From Syntrophomonas wolfei subsp. methylbutyratica (GTDB taxonomy: Bacteria > Bacillota > Syntrophomonadia > Syntrophomonadales > Syntrophomonadaceae): DNA of 47,777 nt. The stretch lies in the NCBI RefSeq assembly GCF_001570625.1, contig NZ_BBQT01000024.1, positions 1 to 47,777 of the forward strand, in the 5' to 3' direction. Below are positions 24,265 through 31,447 of this stretch, in pieces (position 1 is the first letter of the stretch; the number at the start of each line of letters is the position of its first letter). The position numbers and the translations under genes are program-made. A model generated the notes under the pieces. It was not told the origin of the DNA. It searched no databases and was given only the letters and a program-made list of their open reading frames with translations.

Positions 24265-24473
24265 GAACACAGTAATTACACTAAAAGGCCGGTGATTAAC
24301 CTTCTTCTTAGGAAGGGGCAAGTCCAGCGAAATCCCAGCAATTAATCAAAGCAGCCCGTAGTTCCCTTTTTTCTTCAGTTTACGAAGGATTATGCAGGAC
24401 TCTGAAGAATATATCTAAAGAATATAGTGAAAAAGAAAACAAAAACAAACAAATTAAGGAGGTATGTTTAATA

Positions 24474-25667
24474 ATGAAGGTTCTGGTAGTAAACGCAGGC
24501 AGTTCATCCATCAAATACCAGGTTGTAGACATGACGGATGAATCCGTTCTGGCTGTAGGTCTGGTTGACCGTGTAGGTATTCCTGGCACCACCCTGGATC
24601 ACAGCCCCCTGGGCAAAGACAAAGTAACGATTAAAAAAGACCTGCCTGATCATACTGCAGGTATGGAGCTGGTTCTCCAGGTTCTGGTCAACGAAGAGTA
24701 TGGCTGTATAAAGAGCATGGATGAGATCGGTGCAGTTGGCCATCGCGTGGTTCATGGCGGTGAGGCTTTTGCTGCTTCCGTGGTTATTGATGATGAGGTT
24801 AAGAGAGTTATTAAGGAATGCTTCGAAATCGCTCCTCTGCACAATCCTCCCAATATGATGGGAATTGAAGCCTGCCAGAGACTGATGCCCAATGTAAAAC
24901 ATGTGGCTGTTTTTGATACTGCATTCCATCAGACCATGGGACCGGCAAACTTCATGTATGCTCTGCCCTATGACGTCTATGAGAAATTCCGGGTAAGAAG
25001 ATATGGTTTCCATGGAACTTCCCATTTCTATGTAGCTCACCGGGCGGCTGAAATGCTGGGCAAGCCTTATGAAGAATGCAAGATAATTACCCTGCACCTG
25101 GGCAATGGTGCCAGTATGGCGGCCATTAAGGGTGGCAAAGTAATAGACACTTCCATGGGCTTCACTCCGTTGGAGGGTTTGGTAATGGGCACCCGCTCGG
25201 GTGACATTGACCCGGCTATTGTTTTCTTCCTGATGGACAAACTGGGCATGAATTCTTCCGAAGCCAACAACTATTTCAATAAGAAATCCGGTATGCTGGG
25301 ACTATCTGGTGTTTCCAACGACCTCAGAGACATTCTGGAAGCGGCTGGTTCCGGTAATGAAAGAGCCAAGATTGCCCTTGATGTTTACTACAACAAGGTC
25401 AAAGGCTATATCGGCAACTACATTGCTAAATTGAATGGGGTTGACTGCCTGGTATTTACTGCTGGTGTAGGTGAAAACGCCATCGACATTCGCGAAAATG
25501 TCTGCTCCAATTTGGATTATCTGGGAATCAAGATGGATGTTGAGAAGAATAAGGTCAGAGGAAAAGAAGTGGATGTGGCTACTGCCGATTCCAAAGTCAG
25601 AATTTTCCTCATCCCCACCAACGAAGAACTGGTTATTGCCAGAGATACTTTCAACCTGGCGAAATAA
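24474..25667 (+). CDS. ackA: Acetate kinase
   Basis: A 397-residue member of the ASKHA fold; transfers phosphate from acetyl phosphate to ADP. Signature 1, VLVVNAGSSSIKYQV, is at residues 3-17; signature 2, RRYGFHGTSHFYVAHRAAE, is near 175-193. LGNGASMAAIKGGKVIDTSMG and FTAGVGENAIDIRENVC complete the active site. The length is standard. The ATG follows AAGGAGGTATGTTTAATA. The pta-ackA spacer contains no obvious promoter apart from AT-rich sequence near 24410-24440; a strong terminator follows at 25682, so the two may form one unit. Confidence 0.97.
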   Translation: MKVLVVNAGSSSIKYQVVDMTDESVLAVGLVDRVGIPGTTLDHSPLGKDKVTIKKDLPDHTAGMELVLQVLVNEEYGCIKSMDEIGAVGHRVVHGGEAFAASVVIDDEVKRVIKECFEIAPLHNPPNMMGIEACQRLMPNVKHVAVFDTAFHQTMGPANFMYALPYDVYEKFRVRRYGFHGTSHFYVAHRAAEMLGKPYEECKIITLHLGNGASMAAIKGGKVIDTSMGFTPLEGLVMGTRSGDIDPAIVFFLMDKLGMNSSEANNYFNKKSGMLGLSGVSNDLRDILEAAGSGNERAKIALDVYYNKVKGYIGNYIAKLNGVDCLVFTAGVGENAIDIRENVCSNLDYLGIKMDVEKNKVRGKEVDVATADSKVRIFLIPTNEELVIARDTFNLAK

Positions 25668-25681
25668 TAGAATTTCAGCTA

Positions 25682-25712
25682 AAGAGGCGGGCTTATCCCC
25701 GCCTCTTGGTTT
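25682..25712 (+). terminator. Intrinsic terminator after ackA
   Basis: AAGAGGCGGG (25682-25691) pairs perfectly with 25698-25707 around a 6-nt loop, followed by GGTTTTT. Stands 14 bp after the acetate kinase stop. Confidence 0.92.
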
Positions 25713-25939
25713 TTCTGCGGGATTTACCGGGTGTTGCAGGGTGTGCAGGGTGCGAAAATATTGACAAGGCCAATTGGGGCAGACTATAATTAATCTGGTG
25801 TTTTTTATGAGGTGTATGATAAGAAAAGTGAGGAGTGAGGGGTAAGGTGTGAGGAGTTATACTAAATGCATCTTACCGTTCAAGTACAATGGGATTTACT
25901 TTTTGCTGTTAGTTGTGCCCTCCGGGCATGGGGGATAGA

Positions 25940-26446
25940 ATGAAGATTGACCTTAGGAGACTAAAACTTCGCCCGCAACAAAGCGAAGAGTTTTACCTGG
26001 AAGCAGTTGGGAGAAACGATTTCCTTAAGGAAGTTGGCGGGAAATTTGCAGCACCGCTGCAGGTAAAGTTGCTGGTTGATAATACGGGAAAGATTTTTGT
26101 AGCCCGGGGCCATGTCAGAACTGCTTTGCAACTTCCTTGTTCCCGCTGTCTGGGGGAAGCGATAGTTCCGGTAGACACGGAACTGGCTTGTAATCTCCTG
26201 GAAGCCAGGTATTCGGAACATGCGGATTGGGAAGAGGATATAATTATTCAAGATCCGGAGCAGGTGGATATAAGTCCCTGTGTAGAGGAAGCCCTCTTTA
26301 TGAGTATTCCCATTAACCCCTTATGCAAGTTGGAATGCCGGGGGATCTGTCCCCAGTGCGGAGTAAACCGGAATCTCGAAGAATGCCAGTGTGAAAGCGA
26401 AGAAATTGACCCCCGCTGGGAAAAGCTAAAGAACATAATAAAATAA
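25940..26446 (+). CDS. ylbN: DUF177/YceD family protein (YlbN-like)
   Basis: A 168-residue protein of the YceD/DUF177 family, linked to 23S rRNA accumulation in plants and bacteria. It has one CSRCLGEA pair in the centre and the C-terminal cysteine cluster CKLECRGICPQCG...CQC, which probably binds zinc. The start at 25940 (MKIDLRRLKL) has GGGGGATAG just upstream; in-frame starts at 25913 and 25928 are less supported. The gene lies 19 bp before rpmF, as in most bacteria, so the two are cotranscribed. It follows an ackA terminator and a short repetitive stretch (GAGGGGTAAGGTGTGAGG) at about 25828-25858. Confidence 0.93.
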   Translation: MKIDLRRLKLRPQQSEEFYLEAVGRNDFLKEVGGKFAAPLQVKLLVDNTGKIFVARGHVRTALQLPCSRCLGEAIVPVDTELACNLLEARYSEHADWEEDIIIQDPEQVDISPCVEEALFMSIPINPLCKLECRGICPQCGVNRNLEECQCESEEIDPRWEKLKNIIK

Positions 26447-26465
26447 TGAAGGAGGATTATAAACC

Positions 26466-26636
26466 ATGGGAGTTCCCCAGAGAAGACAGTCGCACGCGCG
26501 CAAGAACAAGCGCCGGTCCGAGTGGAGGAAAATCGATAAACCCGGACTGGTGGAGTGTCCCCAGTGTCATGAACTGAAAATGCCACACCGGGCCTGTTTG
26601 AATTGCGGATACTACAAAAGCAATAAGGTGATGTAG
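26466..26636 (+). CDS. rpmF: 50S ribosomal protein L32
   Basis: A 56-residue ribosomal protein: MGVPQRRQSHARKNKRRSEW, then KPGLVECPQCHELKMPHRAC and the ending LNCGYYKSNKVM. Two CxxC pairs (CPQC, CLNC) mark the zinc-ribbon form. The ATG at 26466 follows AAGGAGGATTATAAACC. It is preceded by ylbN and followed by plsX, the standard order minus fapR. A low-complexity run of GGGGTAA units at about 26642-26680 follows the stop. Confidence 0.97.
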   Translation: MGVPQRRQSHARKNKRRSEWRKIDKPGLVECPQCHELKMPHRACLNCGYYKSNKVM

Positions 26637-26816
26637 TAATAAGGTGAGGAGTGAGGGGTAAGGGGTAAGGGGTAAGGGGTTATATACCAGTAAATCTCAA
26701 GAACTTACCAATTTACTTTTCAGTTGGAGTTAATGCTAGAAGGAGTTTTTCAAAAAGTAAGGTATTAGTCTTTTTACAGACCGGTAGCTTGCTTTTTGTT
26801 TATTAAGGAGGTTTTT

Positions 26817-27788
26817 ATGCGGATAGCGGTTGATGCCATGGGGGGAGACCATGCCCCGGTAGAAATAGTTGCGGGAGCGGTAAAATGGGTGGCGGAGGAA
26901 GAAGGACGGCAGGCCTTTCTGGTAGGTCAGGAAGAACTGCTCAAGCAGGAATTAAAACCATACAGCTATGATCCTTCCCGGCTTAGCGTGATTAATGCCA
27001 GTGAAATAATAGCTATGGAAGAATCGCCGGCTACAGCGATTCGCAGGAAAAAAGATGCTTCTATTGTGGTAGCCAACCGGATGCTTAAAGAGAAAAAGGC
27101 TGATGCCATTCTTTCCTGTGGCAGCACCGGAGCCCAAATGGCCGCGGCCATCTTTATATTGGGGAGGATGGAAGGAATTGAGCGCCCCCCTATCGTAGCA
27201 TCTATACCTAATATGGCCGGAGCTTATACCCTGCTGATCGATGTAGGGGCCAATGTTGACTGCAAACCCAGACAGCTTTTGCAGTTTGCCCTCCTGGGGA
27301 AAACCTATGCTTCCATCATTTATGGGGTGGAACAGCCGCGGGTGGCCTTGTTAAATAACGGGGAAGAAGAAAGCAAGGGTAATAGCGCTATTGTGGAAAC
27401 CTATGCTCTGCTGCGCCAGCAGCCCGGGATAAACTTTACGGGAAATATTGAAGGAAGGGATATATTTACCGGTAAAAGTGACGTTATCGTTTGCGATGGT
27501 TTTACGGGGAATGTCCTTTTGAAAACCATGGAAGGTATGGCTCTCTTCATAGCCAAAGGTATCCTTGATGCGGGCGGGCCGTTGCCGGCTTTTTTCCAGC
27601 GCTTGGATTATACTCAGACTGGCGGTGCTCCGCTTTTAGGGGTAAATGGGCTGAGCATTGTATGTCACGGTAGTTCTAAAAGAGAAGCGGTATACAATGG
27701 TTTGAAGATAGCCGAAGACTGTTATAATAAGAATATAATAGAAATGCAGCAGCTGGAACTGAGCAAAGCCGTTGAAACTGAAGCCTGA
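26817..27788 (+). CDS. plsX: Phosphate acyltransferase PlsX
   Basis: A 323-residue peripheral-membrane enzyme making acyl-phosphate from acyl-ACP and phosphate, the first step of phospholipid synthesis by the PlsX/PlsY route. The opening MRIAVDAMGGDHAPVEIVAG and the internal ILSCGSTGAQMAAAIFILGR, LLIDVGANVDCKP and CDGFTGNVLLKTMEG are family signatures. The start at 26817 has AAGGAGGTTTTT directly upstream; an in-frame start at 26796 lacks a site. acpP begins 13 bp after its stop. fabD, fabG and fabF, which often follow, are absent, as is the regulator gene fapR. Confidence 0.96.
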   Translation: MRIAVDAMGGDHAPVEIVAGAVKWVAEEEGRQAFLVGQEELLKQELKPYSYDPSRLSVINASEIIAMEESPATAIRRKKDASIVVANRMLKEKKADAILSCGSTGAQMAAAIFILGRMEGIERPPIVASIPNMAGAYTLLIDVGANVDCKPRQLLQFALLGKTYASIIYGVEQPRVALLNNGEEESKGNSAIVETYALLRQQPGINFTGNIEGRDIFTGKSDVIVCDGFTGNVLLKTMEGMALFIAKGILDAGGPLPAFFQRLDYTQTGGAPLLGVNGLSIVCHGSSKREAVYNGLKIAEDCYNKNIIEMQQLELSKAVETEA

Positions 27789-27801
27789 AGGAGGTATTAT
27801 T

Positions 27802-28053
27802 GTGCAGGAGTTTTTTGAAAGAGCCAGGAAAATACTGGCGGAACAACTGGATATCGAGGTGGAAAAGATCCGGATGGAAACCACCTTTGACGAAATCGAA
27901 GCTGATTCTATCGACATTGTGGAAATGATAATGGCCCTGGAAGATATCTATGATGTCGAATTCCCGGAAGAAGAACAAAAGGATTATCAAACCATAGGCA
28001 GCCTTATCAATGACCTGTACGAATTCCTGAAACAGAGTAAAAATGCAGAATGA
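27802..28053 (+). CDS. acpP: Acyl carrier protein
   Basis: An 83-residue acidic helical carrier. The phosphopantetheine serine lies in EIEADSIDIVEMIMALED, the canonical DS(I/L)D motif. The GTG start at 27802 is 8 nt after AAGGAGG; the longer in-frame upstream extension is the tail of plsX in another frame. Its stop overlaps the start of rnc by 11 nt (rnc begins at 28043), so translation is coupled. It delivers acyl chains to PlsX and to fatty-acid synthesis. Confidence 0.95.
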   Translation: MQEFFERARKILAEQLDIEVEKIRMETTFDEIEADSIDIVEMIMALEDIYDVEFPEEEQKDYQTIGSLINDLYEFLKQSKNAE

Positions 28054-28744
28054 GAGAAGAATCGCCCGGCGTTTTCTGGAAGACAAACAACTGCCTTATT
28101 CCAGTAATGAACTCATCACTATGGCTCTAACCCACCCATCCTATGCCCAGGAAAAGAACACGGCGGCCAATAATCAGAGGCTGGAATTTCTGGGGGATGC
28201 GGTATTAAACCTGGTAGTGGCGGAGTATCTATATAATCATTACGGCAGGAAAGCGGAAGGGGAATTAACCAAGATTAGGGCCAAGGTTGTTTGTGAAGAC
28301 GCACTGGCTATTTTCGCCCGTAATATCAACCTGGGGCAATATCTGCTATTGGGTAGAGGGGAGGAAATGTCCGGGGGCAGGAAAAGGAAGTCCATTCTGG
28401 CTGATGCGGTGGAGGCGGTTATCGGGGCCATTTACCTGGATCAGGGTCTGGAAACCGTCCAGCTTTTCATTATAACGCAACTGGAGGAACTTATCAGCGA
28501 AACAGCCAGTGGGGACTATTATGATTACAAATCAAAACTGCAGGAACTGGTACAGGCCAGGGATAAGGAAAATGTAAGCTATGCCATTATTGAAGAAAGC
28601 GGTCCGGCTCATGCCAAGGTTTTTATGGCCGGGGTTTATTATCGTGAGCGGCTTTTGGCTACAGGGGAAGGTAAGAGTAAAAAAGAGGCGGAGCAAAAAG
28701 CGGCCCAAAAGGTTCTGCAAAACAATCTGGTGCCAGGCACTTAA
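28043..28744 (+). CDS. rnc: Ribonuclease III
   Basis: A 233-residue endoribonuclease for rRNA processing and double-stranded RNA. The RNase III signature NQRLEFLGDAVLNLV covers residues 44-58, including E48 and D52; further catalytic residues lie in KSILADAVEAVIGAIYLD. The dsRNA-binding domain spans about 155-225 (DYKSKLQELVQ to EQKAAQKVLQNN). The final LVPGT is encoded by a 27-bp dispersed repeat that also ends tmcAL. Overlaps acpP. The acpP-rnc-smc-ftsY order is conserved in Firmicutes. Confidence 0.95.
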   Translation: MQNERRIARRFLEDKQLPYSSNELITMALTHPSYAQEKNTAANNQRLEFLGDAVLNLVVAEYLYNHYGRKAEGELTKIRAKVVCEDALAIFARNINLGQYLLLGRGEEMSGGRKRKSILADAVEAVIGAIYLDQGLETVQLFIITQLEELISETASGDYYDYKSKLQELVQARDKENVSYAIIEESGPAHAKVFMAGVYYRERLLATGEGKSKKEAEQKAAQKVLQNNLVPGT

Positions 28745-28755
28745 GTTGTTAACTT
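28729..28755 (+). repeat. 27-bp REP overlapping the 3' end of rnc
   Basis: GGTGCCAGGCACTTAAGTTG and onward, matching the reverse complement of 21889-21915 in 26 of 27 bases. It provides the last codons and stop of rnc. Related but degenerate TTGTTGACAA-type motifs follow at about 28770-28798. Confidence 0.85.
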
Positions 28756-28851
28756 ATTGGGAGTATCCATTGACAAGGGGCCGGGCTTGTTGACAAACTC
28801 GATCCCTTTGGTTGGGGCCCTTACCCCTCACTTTTCGTCCTAAGTCCTTAT

Positions 28852-28991
28852 TTAAGTATTGGAAAAAACCGCGGAGCAGTTTCAACACATCGCTGCAACG
28901 AGGCGGGGGATTGGAACCTGCCGCCTCGTTTTGTTAATAGGAACCCGACCGCTTAACGAGGTGGGGGATATATTTTACCTCTTTATATATA
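28852..28991 (+). repeat. Dispersed repeat family 2, copy 2, containing an intrinsic terminator
   Basis: Paralogous to 21435-21572. Inside it AACGAGGCGG (28897-28906) pairs perfectly with CCGCCTCGTT (28921-28930), followed by TTGTTAAT, which makes a terminator-like stem 150 bp after rnc. The 308-bp gap between rnc and the radical SAM gene is otherwise non-coding. Confidence 0.8.
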
Positions 28992-29052
28992 TCAGAAGGA
29001 TCGTCCCTGTCATATACCTGTGATATATTTATCAGGATAGGAAAATAAACTT

Positions 29053-30186
29053 ATGAAACACATAAATATCCCCATTTTTATTCCTCACCTGGGATGCCCG
29101 TTTACCTGTGTTTTTTGCGACCAAAACCGGATTAGCGCTACCCGGGATATACCTGGGGAAATGGAAGTAATAAACATCGTGGAAAATCATTTAGCCACCA
29201 TTCCTGCCGGCAGTGAAGTGGAGATTGCCTTTTTTGGCGGGAATTTTACGATGGTGGAAAAGACGAGACAAGAGATGTACCTGGCAACAGTTAAGCGCTA
29301 TCTGCAGGATGGCCGGGTACGGGGCATTCGGATTTCCACCCGCCCGGATGGCATAGATGCGCAGATTCTGGACTTTCTCCAGCGGTGGGGAGTCAGAACT
29401 ATCGAACTGGGGGTGCAATCCCTGTCAGATGAGGTTTTAAAAGCATCGTGGCGGGGTTACCAGGCGGCGGATGTTTTTAAAGCTTGCCAGCTAATCAAGG
29501 AATACGGTTTTCGCCTGGGAATACAGCTTATGATTGGCCTGCCGGGTGACAAGCTGGATTTGGATATGAAGACGGCTGCGAAGGTTATCGAACTGCGGCC
29601 GGATATGGTCAGGATTTACCCTACCCTGGTAATTGCCGGTACCCACCTGGAAAAGCTTTATCTTAAGGGGAAGTATATCCCCCTCACCCTGGCTGAAGCC
29701 CTACAAAACAGCCTGGCTGTCTATCTCCAATTTCAAAAAGAGAATATTCCGGTGATTCGCATGGGACTGCAGCCGGGAGAAGAACTGCGGCGGGAAGGCT
29801 GCGTGGCAGCAGGGCCTTTCCATCCTTCTTTTGGGGAACTGGTTGAACAGGAGGCTTTTAAAGCGCAGGCCGGCAAGGCTATAGAGCAGTTCTTTACGGC
29901 TCATGGTCGTCACCCGCAGCTGCTACTCTTTGTCCACCCGCGTGACATATCCAAAGTCACCGGACAGCGGCGCTCTAACCTGAATTACCTAAAAGAGCAG
30001 TTTGGACTTGAGCTAATCAAGGTCCGGGGGATTGAGAATCTCGCGCGTGACAGCGTGGGGGCAGGAACTATTGATGCCTCCGCCCCGGCTTTGCTATTAT
30101 CCCGCCTTGAATTTATCGAGCAGGTAACTTGGGACACGGGGACAGGGTCACTGTCCCATGTTAATGTTAAAAAATACCAAAGATAA
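29053..30186 (+). CDS. Elp3-like radical SAM protein
   Basis: A 377-residue radical SAM enzyme. The iron-sulfur motif is CPFTCVFC (CX3CX2C) near residues 15-22. AFFGGNFTMVEK supplies the GGE-like SAM contact, and VRTIELGVQSLSDEVL and LGIQLMIGLPGD are characteristic of the Elp3/COG1243 branch found between rnc and smc in Clostridia. No acetyltransferase domain is seen, so it is not a full Elp3; tRNA modification or coproporphyrinogen-type chemistry are possibilities. The natural protein seems to end near RLEFIEQVT. The following WDTGTGSLSHVNVKKYQR is encoded by a GGGACAG...CTGTCCC dispersed repeat, so the C-terminus was probably extended by repeat insertion. Confidence 0.85.
   Translation: MKHINIPIFIPHLGCPFTCVFCDQNRISATRDIPGEMEVINIVENHLATIPAGSEVEIAFFGGNFTMVEKTRQEMYLATVKRYLQDGRVRGIRISTRPDGIDAQILDFLQRWGVRTIELGVQSLSDEVLKASWRGYQAADVFKACQLIKEYGFRLGIQLMIGLPGDKLDLDMKTAAKVIELRPDMVRIYPTLVIAGTHLEKLYLKGKYIPLTLAEALQNSLAVYLQFQKENIPVIRMGLQPGEELRREGCVAAGPFHPSFGELVEQEAFKAQAGKAIEQFFTAHGRHPQLLLFVHPRDISKVTGQRRSNLNYLKEQFGLELIKVRGIENLARDSVGAGTIDASAPALLLSRLEFIEQVTWDTGTGSLSHVNVKKYQR
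30131..30158 (+). repeat. REP-type repeat inside the 3' end of the radical SAM gene
   Basis: The inverted repeat GGGACAG (30139-30145) / CTGTCCC (30151-30157) with loop GGTCA matches the hairpin at 124-140 (loop GTCCA). It encodes part of the C-terminal tail of the upstream gene. Confidence 0.7.
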
Positions 30187-30324
30187 AGAGGATTTGCCCT
30201 TTGGATGTCTAAATAGCTTGTTAGGGCAGCGGAAGACGGAAGACGGAGGACGGAAGATGGAATGGTCGCCAGACAGCGATGATTAGAAGGGGTATTCGGA
30301 AACTACATTTTATTATACAAGCGC

Positions 30325-30388
30325 ATACTAACCCACTTTTCCTCGGTGGTTGCGACCCCTGGGCCATGGGTGGTTAGTAAGAAAAGTA
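30325..30388. repeat. Dispersed repeat family 3, copy 1, and adjacent hairpin
   Basis: ATACTAACCCACTTTTC...GGGCCATGGGTGGTTAGTAA, an imperfect inverted repeat in itself, recurs at 38961-39021. A separate hairpin GGTGTCAA (30412-30419) / TTGACACC (30433-30440) lies closer to birA. The region 30220-30260 also holds short tandem GGAAGAC units. No gene is seen between 30187 and 30460. Confidence 0.75.
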
Positions 30389-30460
30389 ACGAGTAGGGGG
30401 TAAGGGGTTACGGTGTCAAAAGGACCGCCCCCTTGACACCAGTAAAGTGAGGCCATTATT

Positions 30461-31435
30461 GTGCGGCAAAGAATATTGGGTGAACTATGTCAAAATCCGG
30501 GAGAATATGTTTCGGGAAAGGAACTGGCCGAAAAGCTGGGCATCAGCCGGGTGGCGGTGTGGAAGCATATTGAAAACCTTAAAGGTGAGGGCTATGCTAT
30601 ACTCGGGGTTAGCGGAAAAGGCTACTGTATAGAAGAAAGCTACAATGTCTTGTTGCTGGACAGTATAAAGGCTGCGTTATCTACTGCGCGATTGGACTGG
30701 AAGCTGCATCTCTTTCCGGAACTTGATTCTACTAATGAGATGGCCAAGAAGCTGATTAGAGAGGGACAGGCGGCAGAAGGAACCGTAATTATCAGCCGGC
30801 AGCAGAGCCGGGGAAAAGGACGCCGGGGAAGAAGCTGGCAGGCCCCCCTGGGAGGTTTGTGGTTTTCTATAATTCTCCGGCCCGAACTGGCCCTGTCGGA
30901 AGTGGTGGTTTTATCCCTGGTTTTTGCGCTGGCCATCAGTCGGGCCCTGGAGAGTTTCCGGCTTTTTGACCCTCAGATCAAATGGCCCAATGATGTCTAC
31001 ATAAATGGGAAAAAAGTGGTGGGCATATTGCTGGAATTGAGTGGTGAACTGGAACAGGCGGATTATCTGGTGGCGGGAATAGGCATAAATGTTAATATAG
31101 ACCGGGCTTCCCTGGGCCGGGGGGTGGCTAAGACGGCGACTTCTCTCTGGGAGGAGAGCGGGACTTATTATCAACTGGGTGAGGTTTTGCTGCGGGTGCT
31201 GCAATCGATAGAGGAATACTACTATGAATTCCTGGAAAATGGATTTGAAGCTATACGAAAAGAGTATAAAAGCCGTTGCTTCCATTTAGGGAAGATGATT
31301 AAACTGGATACTCCTAGAGGTTCGCTGGAAGGTTTAAATCTGGATATTGACGAACAGGGCAATCTTATTATTGACAGCGGAGATAGTATAGAATGCCTTA
31401 CTACGGGAGATGTTGCCTTATTGGCTGAGGAGTGA
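30461..31435 (+). CDS. birA: Biotin-protein ligase / biotin operon repressor BirA
   Basis: A 324-residue bifunctional protein. Residues about 1-60 form a helix-turn-helix (VSGKELAEKLGISRVAVWKHI), so it can repress biotin genes. The ligase domain has SRQQSRGKGRRGRSWQAP (biotinoyl-AMP loop), GGLWFSIILRP and KWPNDVYINGKKVVGILLE with the catalytic lysine, followed by the small C-terminal SH3-like domain. It attaches biotin to carboxylases. GTG start at 30461 with a weak GTGAGG site. smc begins 12 bp after the stop, so the genes are probably cotranscribed. Confidence 0.93.
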   Translation: MRQRILGELCQNPGEYVSGKELAEKLGISRVAVWKHIENLKGEGYAILGVSGKGYCIEESYNVLLLDSIKAALSTARLDWKLHLFPELDSTNEMAKKLIREGQAAEGTVIISRQQSRGKGRRGRSWQAPLGGLWFSIILRPELALSEVVVLSLVFALAISRALESFRLFDPQIKWPNDVYINGKKVVGILLELSGELEQADYLVAGIGINVNIDRASLGRGVAKTATSLWEESGTYYQLGEVLLRVLQSIEEYYYEFLENGFEAIRKEYKSRCFHLGKMIKLDTPRGSLEGLNLDIDEQGNLIIDSGDSIECLTTGDVALLAEE

Positions 31436-31447
31436 GGAGGAGGCTAG

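Noticed and set aside
24265-24473. Possible riboswitch in the pta-ackA spacer
   Set aside because: Only short, weak pairings (for example CCTTC/GAAGG near 24300) and no recognisable riboswitch core.
25825-26690. GAGGGGTAAGGGGTAAGG tandem stretches (about 25828-25858 and 26642-26680) considered as a CRISPR-like or minisatellite array
   Set aside because: Units are 7-8 bp, irregular, without spacers; they are short low-complexity tracts that recur near other intergenic repeats.
28043-29052. Possible tRNA or rRNA genes in the window
   Set aside because: No cloverleaf with a TTC-containing T arm or rRNA segment was recognised here or elsewhere in the window.
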